DNA of 42,237 nucleotides, taken from NCBI GenBank assembly GCA_016871175.1, contig VFZL01000013.1, positions 64,646 to 106,882 of the forward strand. The letters are read 5' to 3'. Origin of the DNA: Acidimicrobiia bacterium (GTDB lineage Bacteria; Acidobacteriota; Vicinamibacteria; Vicinamibacterales; CAVVIG01). The position numbers and the translations under genes were made by a program. The notes below the pieces were generated by a model. It did no database searches and was not told the origin of the DNA. It saw only the letters and a list, made by a program, of their open reading frames with translations. Below are positions 1 through 17,122 of the stretch, piece after piece. Each line of letters begins with the position of its first letter. The stretch's first letter is position 1.

Positions 1-72
1 GGTTATCCACCGCAGCGCGCCACGCGGGGGTGGACCAGACGACGTGAGGACAATTCAGAGGACGTAGACGAC

Positions 73-1272
<1,200 letters not shown>

Positions 1273-1333
1273 GTCGGCGAATCGGGGCCGGACGCACTCG
1301 ACTTCTGGTCAGTGATCGTCGGAGTAGACAGCC

Positions 1334-1483
1334 ATGAGAGACATCGTGACGCTGGCGTGTCAGGACTGCAAGCGACGGAACTACAGCACGACCAAGAACA
1401 AGAAGAAGACGACCGAACGGCTCGAGATGAGCAAGTTCTGCCGTTTCTGTCGGAAGCACACGTCGCACAAGGAGACGAAGTAG
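1334..1483 (+). CDS. rpmG: 50S ribosomal protein L33
   Basis: This 49-residue protein of the large ribosomal subunit is basic and carries two CxxC pairs, CQDC and CRFC, so it is the zinc-binding (C+) form of L33. GGAG at 1321-1324 precedes the ATG by nine bases. The gene sits between tuf and tRNA-Trp, its usual place in many bacteria. The length and the two zinc knuckles match the family. A 65-codon ORF in another frame over the same DNA is a shadow. Confidence 0.95.
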   Translation: MRDIVTLACQDCKRRNYSTTKNKKKTTERLEMSKFCRFCRKHTSHKETK

Positions 1484-1534
1484 AGATTGAAGACCTCTTC
1501 AATAGATGAGGCTTCGCGGCAGGTCAGGTGGTAA

Positions 1535-1610
1535 AGGACAGTAGCTCAATTGGCAGAGCGCCGGTCTCCAAAACCGGGGGTTGGGGGTTCGATTCCCTCC
1601 TGTCCTGCCA
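1535..1610 (+). tRNA. trnW: tRNA-Trp (CCA anticodon)
   Basis: A complete cloverleaf can be folded by eye. The 7-bp acceptor stem pairs 1535-1541 with 1600-1606, the discriminator is G1607 and CCA is encoded at 1608-1610. The anticodon stem pairs 1561-1565 with 1573-1577 and the anticodon CCA is at 1568-1570. The T stem pairs 1583-1587 with 1595-1599 around TTCGATT. Position between rpmG and secE is the classical place for tRNA-Trp in tuf-secE-nusG operons. Confidence 0.97.
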
Positions 1611-1657
1611 ATTTTGAAGGAACCAGCCCCGTGGGGCGGTAAGGCGCACGCAGAAAC

Positions 1658-1909
1658 ATGGCGGAGAACACAACCACGCTCGAGACGGTCAAGGAGGCGG
1701 CTGGCGGACGCTGGGAGCGCGCGCGGCTGTTCCTGAGCGAGGTACGGAACGAGCTCAAGCGCGTCACCTGGCCGTCGCGCAAAGAAGTCTATGCCACGAC
1801 GATCGTGGTGATTCTGACCTCGCTGATCTTCGGCTTGTATCTGTTCGTGCTGGACTACGGCGTCAACACGCTCGTCCAGTGGGTCTTCCGTCGGTTTGGT
1901 GCGGCATGA
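1658..1909 (+). CDS. secE: Preprotein translocase subunit SecE
   Basis: SecE is the small essential membrane subunit of the SecYEG channel. The 83-residue protein has the single-span bacterial form: a polar N-terminus, an amphipathic segment around residues 25-46 containing the conserved [12 protein letters not shown] motif, and one transmembrane helix at about 47-70. Its stop codon overlaps the nusG start (ATGA at 1906-1909), so the two are translationally coupled. Confidence 0.96.
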   Translation: MAENTTTLETVKEAAGGRWERARLFLSEVRNELKRVTWPSRKEVYATTIVVILTSLIFGLYLFVLDYGVNTLVQWVFRRFGAA

Positions 1910-2472
1910 GCGAGCTCGAGATCGAGTCGGTTCCCGCCTCGAGCGGGAAGAACTGGTACATCGTCCATACGTACTCGGGCTTCGAGAAGAAGGTCGCCGA
2001 GTCGCTGCAACAGCGCGTGCAGGCGTACGGACTCCAGGACGAGATTGGCGAAGTCCTCATTCCGACCGAAGACGTGGTCGAGATGCGGGGCGGCCGCAAG
2101 GTCGTCACGTCGAAGCGATTCTTCCCAGGCTACATCCTTGTCGAGATGAACATGTCCGACAACGCGTGGCACGTGGTGAAGAACACACCGAAGGTGACTG
2201 GGTTCGTCGGCGCGGGCGCGAAGCCGACGCCGCTCAGCAAAGATGAAGTCGATCAGATCTTGACGCAGGTCAAGACCGCGGCGGAAAAGCCCAAGCCGAA
2301 GTACATGTTCGAGAAGGGCGAGCAGGTGCGAATCAACGAAGGGCCGTTCACATCTTTCAATGGCGTCGTGGATGAGGTGAACCTCGACAGGAACACGTTG
2401 AAGGTGATGGTCACGATCTTCGGTCGATCAACGCCGGTCGAATTGGACTTCTTGCAGGTCGAGAAGATCTAG
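1906..2472 (+). CDS. nusG: Transcription termination/antitermination factor NusG
   Basis: NusG binds RNA polymerase at the beta-prime clamp and affects pausing, Rho termination and transcription-translation coupling. The 188-residue protein has an NGN domain from about residue 13, starting [15 protein letters not shown], and a C-terminal KOW domain containing [20 protein letters not shown]. The ATG at 1906 was preferred over an in-frame start 27 bases upstream because it overlaps the secE stop codon and gives the normal family length. Confidence 0.96.
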   Translation: MSELEIESVPASSGKNWYIVHTYSGFEKKVAESLQQRVQAYGLQDEIGEVLIPTEDVVEMRGGRKVVTSKRFFPGYILVEMNMSDNAWHVVKNTPKVTGFVGAGAKPTPLSKDEVDQILTQVKTAAEKPKPKYMFEKGEQVRINEGPFTSFNGVVDEVNLDRNTLKVMVTIFGRSTPVELDFLQVEKI

Positions 2473-2482
2473 ACACGGTTCA

Positions 2483-2905
2483 ATGGCAAAGAAAATTCAG
2501 GCACTCGTGAAGCTCCAGATTGCCGCCGGCAAGGCGACGCCGGCGCCGCCCGTCGGCACCGCGCTTGGCCCGCAGGGCGTGAACATCATGGACTTCTGCA
2601 AGAACTTCAACGCGCGCACGGCAAAAGACGACGGGTTGATCATCCCCGTGGTCGTGACCGTGTACGCCGACCGGTCATACAGCTTCGTCACGAAGACACC
2701 GCCGGCGCCGGTGTTGCTGAAGCGGGCCGCGAACATCGCGAAAGGGTCCGCCGAGCCGAATAAGACCAAGGTTGGCACGGTCACCGCGAAGCAGGTCGAG
2801 GACATCGCCAAGCTCAAGATGCCGGACCTGAACTGCGACTCGCTCGAGTCGGCCATCCGCACCGTGGCCGGCACGGCGCGGTCGATGGGACTCGACGTCG
2901 AGTAG
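2483..2905 (+). CDS. rplK: 50S ribosomal protein L11
   Basis: L11 forms the base of the L7/L12 stalk and binds 23S rRNA at the GTPase centre. At 140 residues it has the usual length. The N-terminal domain carries the proline-rich segment [16 protein letters not shown], and the C-terminal rRNA-binding domain ends in [14 protein letters not shown]. It starts 10 bases after nusG; no strong Shine-Dalgarno sequence is visible, so coupling to nusG is likely. Confidence 0.97.
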   Translation: MAKKIQALVKLQIAAGKATPAPPVGTALGPQGVNIMDFCKNFNARTAKDDGLIIPVVVTVYADRSYSFVTKTPPAPVLLKRAANIAKGSAEPNKTKVGTVTAKQVEDIAKLKMPDLNCDSLESAIRTVAGTARSMGLDVE

Positions 2906-2925
2906 GTCAAGGGTATTGAGTGGGA

Positions 2926-2943
2926 GGGCCGTTCGACCGGCCC
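2926..2943 (+). other. Stem-loop upstream of rplA
   Basis: In the 60-base rplK-rplA spacer, GGGCCG (2926-2931) pairs perfectly with CGGCCC (2938-2943) across a six-base loop. It lies 22 bases before the rplA start. L1 is known to autoregulate by binding its own mRNA, so a regulatory role is possible. I could not match the hairpin to the known L1 site, and it could equally be a processing site or chance in GC-rich DNA. Confidence 0.35.
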
Positions 2944-2965
2944 GCTTGCACCACGGGGGATTCAC

Positions 2966-3673
2966 ATGCGCAGGCGCGGCAAAAAGTACACCGCGGCACG
3001 GGCGCAGGTCGCCGGCGATCGGTCGTATTCGATCGAAGAGGCGATTCCGCTCGTACAGAAAGTCAAGTTTGCGAAGTTCGATGAGACGGTCGAGTTGACG
3101 CTTCGGCTGGGCGTCGATCCCAAACATGCCGATCAGATGGTGCGCGGCACGGTGGTGCTCCCCCACGGTCTCGGCAAGACCAAGCGGGTTCTCGCCATTG
3201 CGGGCGGTGAGAAGCAGCGCGAGGCTCAAGATGCGGGCGCGGATATCGTCGGCGGCGAGGAGCTGGTCGAGCGAATCATGGGCGGCTGGACCGACTTCGA
3301 CGCGGTCGTGGCGACGCCCGACATGATGCGTGCGGTGGGCCGGCTCGGCAAGGTGCTCGGGCCGCGCGGCTTGATGCCAAACCCCAAGACCGGCACCGTG
3401 TCGGTCGACATCGGCAAGGCCGTTCGCGAGATCAAGGCCGGTAAGGTGGAGTTTCGGGTCGACAAGACCGGCATCATCCACGCCCCGGTCGGAAAGACCT
3501 CCTTTGCGAGCGACTCGCTGGTCGCCAACGCCCACGCCCTGGTCGACAGCATCGTCAAGGCGAAGCCGGCGGCGGCAAAAGGTAAGTACCTCAAGAGCGT
3601 CACAGTGTCATCGACGATGGGCCCGGGGGTCCGAATCGATACGACGCAAGTCGACGTCGTGGTGAAGCACTGA
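2966..3673 (+). CDS. rplA: 50S ribosomal protein L1
   Basis: L1 builds the mobile L1 stalk near the E site. The 235-residue protein begins MRRRGKKY and has the conserved regions [28 protein letters not shown] and [16 protein letters not shown]. The start is supported by GGGGGA about 6 bases upstream. Its TGA stop shares its last base with the rplJ ATG (3673), so L1 and L10 are coupled and no leader space remains between them. Confidence 0.97.
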   Translation: MRRRGKKYTAARAQVAGDRSYSIEEAIPLVQKVKFAKFDETVELTLRLGVDPKHADQMVRGTVVLPHGLGKTKRVLAIAGGEKQREAQDAGADIVGGEELVERIMGGWTDFDAVVATPDMMRAVGRLGKVLGPRGLMPNPKTGTVSVDIGKAVREIKAGKVEFRVDKTGIIHAPVGKTSFASDSLVANAHALVDSIVKAKPAAAKGKYLKSVTVSSTMGPGVRIDTTQVDVVVKH

Positions 3674-4200
3674 TGTCGGTCACCAAAGCAGAAAAAGCCG
3701 CCGAGCTCGAAGTGCTCGAGGCCTCGTTCAAGAACGCGCAGACGGCGATCCTTCTGGACTATCGCGGCATCAACGTCCCGCAAGTGACCGATTTACGTCG
3801 GCAACTGCGGGCCGCCAAAGCCCAGTATCGCGTTGTCAAGAACACATTGGCGAAACGCGCGATCAAGGGCACCTCGTTCGAAGCGCTGTCCGAACACTTC
3901 GAGGGCACGACGGCGGTTGTGTATACCGAGATCGATCCCGTCGGTCTCGCAAAGACGCTGACCGCGTTCATCAAGACCACGCCGGTTGTCACCATCAAGG
4001 CGGCCGTCGTCGCTGGTCAGGCCATCAAGCCGGCCGAGGTGACGGATCTGGCGAACATGCCGGGTCGACCGGAACTGCTGGCGAAGCTGCTGTTCGTGCT
4101 GCAGGCGCCGATGGTGCAAATCGTGAGTGTGCTGAACGCCGCGCCGCGCGATCTCATGAGCGTGTTGGTGCAGGCGGAGAAGAAGCGTTCGCAAGCCTGA
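3673..4200 (+). CDS. rplJ: 50S ribosomal protein L10
   Basis: L10 anchors the L7/L12 dimers to the ribosome. The protein is 175 residues long, with the globular N-terminal domain ([29 protein letters not shown]) followed by the helical C-terminus that binds L7/L12. It overlaps the rplA stop by one base. The untranslated L10 leader that usually precedes rplJ is therefore absent from its normal position; any such element would have to lie inside rplA coding sequence. Confidence 0.97.
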   Translation: MSVTKAEKAAELEVLEASFKNAQTAILLDYRGINVPQVTDLRRQLRAAKAQYRVVKNTLAKRAIKGTSFEALSEHFEGTTAVVYTEIDPVGLAKTLTAFIKTTPVVTIKAAVVAGQAIKPAEVTDLANMPGRPELLAKLLFVLQAPMVQIVSVLNAAPRDLMSVLVQAEKKRSQA

Positions 4201-4252
4201 GTCGCAGTCGTGGCCGGGTGAGAGACCTGTCGCCAACCCGAGGAGAGAAGCA

Positions 4253-4651
4253 ATGGCCGAAGTGACGCAACAGCAGGTGGTCGACTACATCAAGGGGATC
4301 AGCGTGCTCGAGCTCTCGCAGCTCGTGAAGACGCTCGAGGCCGAGCTCGGCGTGTCGGCCGCGGCCGCGATGCCCATGGCGATGCCGATGGGTGGCATGC
4401 CCGGCGCCGGCGGTGGCGCCGCGTCGCCTGCTGAAGAGAAGACCGAGTTCACCGTGACGCTGACCGAGATCGGCACCAATAAGATCAACGTGATCAAGGT
4501 CGTGCGTGAGGTCACGAGCCTCGGCTTGAAGGAAGCCAAGGATCTCGTCGAGAGCGCGCCCAAGCCGATCAAGGAAGCGATTCCGAAGGACGAGGCCGAG
4601 GCGATCAAGAAGAAGTTCGAAGAGGTTGGCGCGAAAGTCGAGATCAAGTAG
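4253..4651 (+). CDS. rplL: 50S ribosomal protein L7/L12
   Basis: L7/L12 is the multicopy stalk protein that recruits translational GTPases. The 132-residue protein has an N-terminal dimerisation helix (about 1-33), a flexible hinge at about 34-62 that is rich in Ala, Gly, Met and Pro with repeated MPM units, and the C-terminal domain with [19 protein letters not shown] Shine-Dalgarno sequence (GGAGAG) precedes the ATG. A 166-base spacer carrying a strong hairpin separates it from rpoB. Confidence 0.97.
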   Translation: MAEVTQQQVVDYIKGISVLELSQLVKTLEAELGVSAAAAMPMAMPMGGMPGAGGGAASPAEEKTEFTVTLTEIGTNKINVIKVVREVTSLGLKEAKDLVESAPKPIKEAIPKDEAEAIKKKFEEVGAKVEIK

Positions 4652-4712
4652 AAGGCGCGCGCCGAAGGACGCGTCGCGGAACTTGTCGGCTGCGGCGCGG
4701 GCTGGGCGGCCG

Positions 4713-4741
4713 GGACTCGTGAGCGTGCATCTCGCGAGTCC
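4713..4741 (+). promoter_or_regulatory. Strong hairpin in the rplL-rpoB spacer (attenuator or RNase III-like site)
   Basis: Bases 4713-4723 pair with 4731-4741 over 11 bp (one T-G wobble) around a seven-base loop, CGTGCAT. No T-tract follows, so it is not a textbook rho-independent terminator. In Escherichia coli the same spacer holds a partial terminator and an RNase III site that lower rpoBC expression relative to rplJL. An equivalent role here is inferred from position and structure. Confidence 0.6.
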
Positions 4742-4817
4742 GTTCGGTGCTCATCCCGACGCCGATGTTTGCCCGGTGCAGCACAGCGCTCCGTTTACCT
4801 CTCGAGGTCTTTAAAGC

Positions 4818-13325
<8,508 letters not shown>

Positions 13326-13490
13326 CTGGATCGTTGAAGGCTGTAGCTTGACTGCGGAGCCGGAGGCCACGCTCGACGAGAGACGAGGCGACCTGGCCTG
13401 CCGACCGTGACCGGGCGATGGTCGACCGGCTGTTCGAGATTGAGCCGGCCGGCGTCCGTGCCGAGACTCTTGCCGCGAGTTGACCGAGAA

Positions 13491-13513
13491 GGCGGCCCGG
13501 CAAATGGGCCGCT
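13491..13513 (+). terminator. GC-rich hairpin downstream of rpoC
   Basis: GCGGCCC (13492-13498) pairs perfectly with GGGCCGC (13506-13512) around GGCAAAT, with one extra G-T pair outside. It lies 166 bases after the rpoC stop and just before the 3' end of the minus-strand enolase remnant, a sensible place for a terminator. There is no T-tract on either side, so the call is tentative. The rest of 13326-13521 holds nothing I recognise. Confidence 0.4.
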
Positions 13514-13521
13514 GAGCGTCC

Positions 13522-13840
13522 TCAGCATGCGAGTCTTGCGATGGCTTTCTCGTTCCACTCGATGCCCTGTCCGGGTCTGTCGGGAGCCATCAGGTGTCCA
13601 TCCTTGAGCTGGAAGGGCTCGGACAATATGGCGTCGGCCCAATCCTGCCATTCGAGCCAGTGCACCGTATCGGTGACACGCATGAGGTGGGCGGCGATCG
13701 CCGGATAAAGTGAGTCGACATTGGAATGCCCGCAGCGCTCGTGATGGCGGCCATTCGGTGATACCGCGAGACGCATGGGGTCGGGCATGACATCGTCGCC
13801 GGCACCAGCGAGCACTGCGACCTCGCGCTCGGACGTGATG
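13522..13840 (-). pseudogene. Decayed C-terminal remnant of an enolase-superfamily (mandelate racemase group) gene
   Basis: Read on the minus strand, this region holds family-like pieces that jump frame. First comes DDVMPDPMRLAV, then in another frame RMAAITSAAGIPMSTH, then back in the first frame LYPAIAAHLMRVTDTVHW followed by LEWQDWADAILSEPFQLKD and PDRPGQGIEWNEKAIARL up to a stop at 13522. Placed in order these match the C-terminal barrel strands and the closing PDxPGxGxxW motif of mandelate-racemase-group enzymes. The two frame changes compensate each other, as expected from two small indels. The N-terminal two thirds is missing; at about 13840 the homology meets the region upstream of the opposing crotonase gene. 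Confidence 0.65.
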
Positions 13841-13904
13841 TTTGGGTCACCTTGAGCGCGGCTCGCGAGGTCACGGACCGAGATGGACGGGGGAAGAAGG
13901 AGCC

Positions 13905-14699
13905 ATGACCATGGACGCCACGAACGAGGCTGAAGAACTGGTGCTCGTTACGATTACGGGCGAGGTGGCGACCGTCACTTTGAATCGGCCCAATCAGTTC
14001 AACGCCCTGTCGACCGCCCTCATCCACGAATTACAGACGGCCATCGACCGCATCGCCGGCGACGCCTCCATCCGGGTCGTTGTGCTGGCGGCGCGCGGGC
14101 GCGGGTTCTGCTCCGGACACGACTTGAAGGAGATTCGCGCGATGGAGACCGTCGAGCAGGTCGAGTCGCTATTCGCGCGTTGCAGCGCAATGATGGTGGG
14201 CTTTACCCGGATGCCGCAGCCGGTTATCGCCAAGGTGCACGGCCTGGCGACCGCCGCCGGTTGCCAACTGGTGGCGACTTGCGATCTCGCCGTCGCGTCG
14301 ACCGCCGCCACGTTCGCGACGCCAGGTGTCGACATCGGGGCGTTCTGCGCCACGCCCGGTGTCGCACTCGGCCGCGCCGTTGGCCGCAAGGCGGCGATGG
14401 AGATGCTGCTGACGGGAGCCCCGATCACGGCCGAGCGTGCCTGCGCCGTCGGACTCGTCAACCGCGTGGTGACGCCAGAGGCGCTCGACAGTGAAGTCGG
14501 GGCGCTGGTGGCGCTCATCGCCTCCAAGTCGGCGACGGCCATCCGCACGGGCAAGCAGCTGTTCTACCGGCAGCTCGAGATGCCGTTGGTGGAGGCGTAC
14601 GGGGTTGCCGGTCACGCGATCGCGTGCGACTTCTTCACGCCGGACGGTCAGGAAGGAGTTGACGCGTTCCTCGGCAAACGCGTACCGCAGTGGCGCTGA
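13905..14699 (+). CDS. ECHDC3-like enoyl-CoA hydratase/isomerase family protein
   Basis: This is a crotonase-fold protein of 264 residues. The start at 13905 has AAGGAG just upstream (13897-13902); the longer in-frame extension is not family-like. The sequence follows vertebrate/bacterial ECHDC3: FCSGHDLKEI (68-77), GLATAAGCQLVATCDLAVAS (113-132), FATPGVDIGAFCATPGVAL (137-155), DGQEGVDAFLGKR near the C-terminus. The two glutamates that hydrate enoyl-CoA in classical crotonases (rat E144 and E164) correspond to Q121 and G141. It therefore should bind an acyl-CoA thioester through the oxyanion-hole fold but is unlikely to be a normal hydratase. It stands alone between decayed DNA and a 326-base gap. 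Confidence 0.88.
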   Translation: MTMDATNEAEELVLVTITGEVATVTLNRPNQFNALSTALIHELQTAIDRIAGDASIRVVVLAARGRGFCSGHDLKEIRAMETVEQVESLFARCSAMMVGFTRMPQPVIAKVHGLATAAGCQLVATCDLAVASTAATFATPGVDIGAFCATPGVALGRAVGRKAAMEMLLTGAPITAERACAVGLVNRVVTPEALDSEVGALVALIASKSATAIRTGKQLFYRQLEMPLVEAYGVAGHAIACDFFTPDGQEGVDAFLGKRVPQWR

Positions 14700-14737
14700 A
14701 TGGGCCTGACGCCCCGCCGGAACTCCAGGGTCAGCGG

Positions 14738-14790
14738 ACATCCGGCTCGGGGACTTCTAACGAGTCTTGACACATCCGGCTCGGGGGCTT
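14738..14790 (+). repeat. 19-bp imperfect direct repeat pair
   Basis: ACATCCGGCTCGGGGACTT at 14738-14756 recurs at 14772-14790 with one change (A to G at the third base from the CTT end). The two copies start 34 bases apart. Between and after them ACGAGTC and GACTCGT form an inverted pair. It lies in the otherwise gene-free stretch 14700-15025, where I see no protein or RNA gene. It could be a footprint of a lost mobile element or a regulator-binding tandem; nothing in the sequence decides. Confidence 0.5.
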
Positions 14791-14976
14791 GACTCGTCAG
14801 CGCCATCGCGACTACGGTTTCGGACCGCTCGCTTGAAACACGTCGTGCCTGAACACAAGCAACGGAGCGCTGGCCGGTCCGTTCATGCCCCCGGGTCGGG
14901 CTCAGGTCGGCCCAGCTGACCTCGGCCCCTCGTGCTCGCGCCGCGGACTGTCGGCCCCTCAGACCGTAATTGAGAA

Positions 14977-14992
14977 ACGGGCGTGAGCCCGT
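14977..14992 (+). other. GTGA-tetraloop hairpin upstream of the PNPOx-like gene
   Basis: ACGGGC (14977-14982) pairs perfectly with GCCCGT (14987-14992), closed by GTGA, a GNRA-type tetraloop. It sits about 22 bases before the Shine-Dalgarno sequence of the next gene. It may stabilise the 5' end of that mRNA or be a weak terminator remnant; no T-tract follows. Confidence 0.35.
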
Positions 14993-15025
14993 CCGGTTGT
15001 GAATGACAGCATCGGAGGACAAGGC

Positions 15026-15625
15026 GTGGCCATCGAATATTCCGACGCCAGTCGACACCTACAGGACCGTTTCGACACCCGACGCCTCGCAGATCGGCTC
15101 GTGGAGGTCAAGGTTCACCAGGGGTTCACGGATGCGGACCGAGAGTTCATCCAAGCCCAGGCCATGTTCTTCCTGGCGACCGTCGATGAGCATGGCCAGC
15201 CGACCTGCTCCTGCAAGGGCGGAGATCCCGGGTTGGTGACAATCCTGGATACGGCGACGCTGGCCTTCCCGAACTACGACGGCAATGGCATGTACCTGTC
15301 GATGGGAAACATCAGCCAGACCGGTCGCGTTGGGATCTTGTTTGTCGATTTCGAGCGGCAGCGTCGTCTGCGTGTGGAAGGCGTCGCTGAAATCGTGTTC
15401 GAGCACGATGTGATGAGGAGATACCCCGAGTGCCAGTTCCTGGTGCTGGTCCGAACGACGGCCATTTACCCGACCTGCCCGCGGTACGTGCATCAACACC
15501 AACTTGTTGCCCGCTCGCCGTTCGTGCTGAGAAGCGGCATGAGCACACCGACACCTGAGTGGAAGCGGTCCGGCTGGGCACGCGACGTTTTGGCAGCGCG
15601 CGACCCAGCGACGGATCAAACCTAG
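15026..15625 (+). CDS. Pyridoxamine 5'-phosphate oxidase-like flavin-fold protein
   Basis: The 199-residue protein has the split-barrel flavin-binding fold, with FFLATVDEHGQPTCSCKGG around residues 49-67 and further strands including MYLSMGNISQTGRVGILFVD and RLRVEGVAEIVF. Family members bind FMN, F420 or heme; the substrate cannot be inferred, and it is not a clear biosynthetic PdxH. GTG 15026 was chosen because GGAGGA lies at 15014-15019 with a six-base gap; a GTG at 14999 has no ribosome-binding site. Its TAG stop overlaps an AGGAGG at 15624-15629. Confidence 0.82.
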   Translation: MAIEYSDASRHLQDRFDTRRLADRLVEVKVHQGFTDADREFIQAQAMFFLATVDEHGQPTCSCKGGDPGLVTILDTATLAFPNYDGNGMYLSMGNISQTGRVGILFVDFERQRRLRVEGVAEIVFEHDVMRRYPECQFLVLVRTTAIYPTCPRYVHQHQLVARSPFVLRSGMSTPTPEWKRSGWARDVLAARDPATDQT

Positions 15626-15825
15626 GAGGCGACCACACGATGCGCCGCTCCGCCCTTCCGAGGCGGGGCGGCACGCTGTTCGTCGTCTGGACCAGGTTGG
15701 AGAAGGTTGGAGAAGCGCCTGAAACGATGCTCTGGCGACGCACCATCGACGTGGCGGGCGAGCGGGCGTTGTGGTCCAATGGTCCCGGTGTCAACTCCGC
15801 GACCCTGCGAGCCGCGCCTCAGCGA

Positions 15826-17028
15826 ATGATGAACCGCAGAGAAGTCCTTGTCGCCATGGCGGTTTCGATCGCGGCCAGAGCCCCAGGCCTGACCGCGCAG
15901 ACTGCCCCCGCAGGCGAGCGATCGAGGCATGTGCTCGACCGGTTCGAAGTCTTCCGCGTCCGGGTCAATCATCGAGGCGATTGGGTTCCGCTGCGGACGC
16001 ACACGTCGAGCGGCCTGTCCGGACTTGGCGATTGCTCCCAGAGCGGCGACGACCTCAAGGTGCTGGCCTTGCTCGACCAATACCAACGCGAGCTTCGGGG
16101 CCGAGGCATCTTCTCCGTTGAGGACCTTCGACCATGGGGCCGGTCAGAGACTGCCTCGCACGGCCGAGCTGCGGCCGTGGCGATCAGCGCCATCGAACAA
16201 TCGCTCTGGGATCTTCAAGGGCGCGCGCTGGGCGTTCCGACCTACGAACTCTTCGGCAGCGCGCTGCGCCCAGGCATCCGACAATACGCCAACGTGAATC
16301 GCATGACGACGGATCGCACGCCGGCCGGATTCGCTCGATCGGTCGAGCAGGCGGTGACGGACGGCTTCGATGCGGTCAAGATGGCGCCTTTCGACGGCCT
16401 GGTGCAGAGTCCGACAGCGGAGCGGACACGCCAAATCAGGCTCGCGATCGAGTGCAGCCAGGCTGCACGGCGAGTCCTCGGGCCGTCACGCGATCTTCTC
16501 ATCGACGTCCACAGCCTTCTGACCGTGTCGGAGGGACTCGATATCTTGAAAGAGCTGGAGGCGCTCGAGCTGTACTGGCTGGAGGAGGTCACTGGCGCCG
16601 AGCCCCTCGACGATCTGGCGACCATCAACCGAGCCACAACGATGACGACGGCTGGTGGCGAGGCCCTCGTCGGTATTCAGGCGTTCTCTTGGTACGCGAA
16701 TGCGGGCGCTGTCGACGTATTGATGCCTGACGTCAAATGGTGCGGTGGTCTTCTCGAACTCCGCACGGTCGCGGCGATGGCTGAGGGGATGAACCTGCGG
16801 GTCTCACCGCACGGTCCGGCCAGTCCAGTGGGGAACATCGCCGCAGGACATGCGTGCGTGACGCTGCCGAACTGCGAGATCAATGAGTTCGCGTACGCTG
16901 AGGTGCCGTGGCGAAAGGACCTGGTGGAGCCGCCAGAGACGTTCGACAAGGGACACCTCACGCTGAGCACACGGCCAGGTTTCGGGATCACGCTCAACGA
17001 GAAGATCGTTCGGCAGTTTGCGCGGTGA
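15826..17028 (+). CDS. Enolase-superfamily (mandelate racemase group) enzyme with Tat-like signal
   Basis: The family removes a proton alpha to a carboxylate with Mg2+ assistance, typically as a dehydratase, epimerase or racemase of acid sugars. From the ATG at 15826 the 400-residue protein starts MMNRREVLVAMAV, a twin-arginine-like export signal ending near LTAQ (25). Barrel motifs are KMAPF (K185), metal ligands D227 (LLIDVHS), E253/E254 (YWLEEV) and E279 (GGEA), and H329 in SPHGPASP as candidate base. The substrate is unknown. The frame is open further upstream: ATG 15640 has an AGGAGG 10 bases before it, but would add 62 residues with no family similarity ahead of the Tat motif. Export of such an enzyme is unusual. 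Confidence 0.85.
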   Translation: MMNRREVLVAMAVSIAARAPGLTAQTAPAGERSRHVLDRFEVFRVRVNHRGDWVPLRTHTSSGLSGLGDCSQSGDDLKVLALLDQYQRELRGRGIFSVEDLRPWGRSETASHGRAAAVAISAIEQSLWDLQGRALGVPTYELFGSALRPGIRQYANVNRMTTDRTPAGFARSVEQAVTDGFDAVKMAPFDGLVQSPTAERTRQIRLAIECSQAARRVLGPSRDLLIDVHSLLTVSEGLDILKELEALELYWLEEVTGAEPLDDLATINRATTMTTAGGEALVGIQAFSWYANAGAVDVLMPDVKWCGGLLELRTVAAMAEGMNLRVSPHGPASPVGNIAAGHACVTLPNCEINEFAYAEVPWRKDLVEPPETFDKGHLTLSTRPGFGITLNEKIVRQFAR

Positions 17029-17122
17029 ATCGAGAGATACCCACCCCTGGGGAGAACTCGTGGTGCTGGTGGTGTTCTTGCGCGCCGCCCACCAGTGTAG
17101 ACTCGGCAAGGGTCAGGCCGTA

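Noticed and set aside
14648-15058. Minus-strand open frame of 136 codons over the gap between the crotonase and PNPOx-like genes
   Set aside because: It overlaps both flanking genes, has no domain or ribosome-binding site, and reads as low-complexity sequence.
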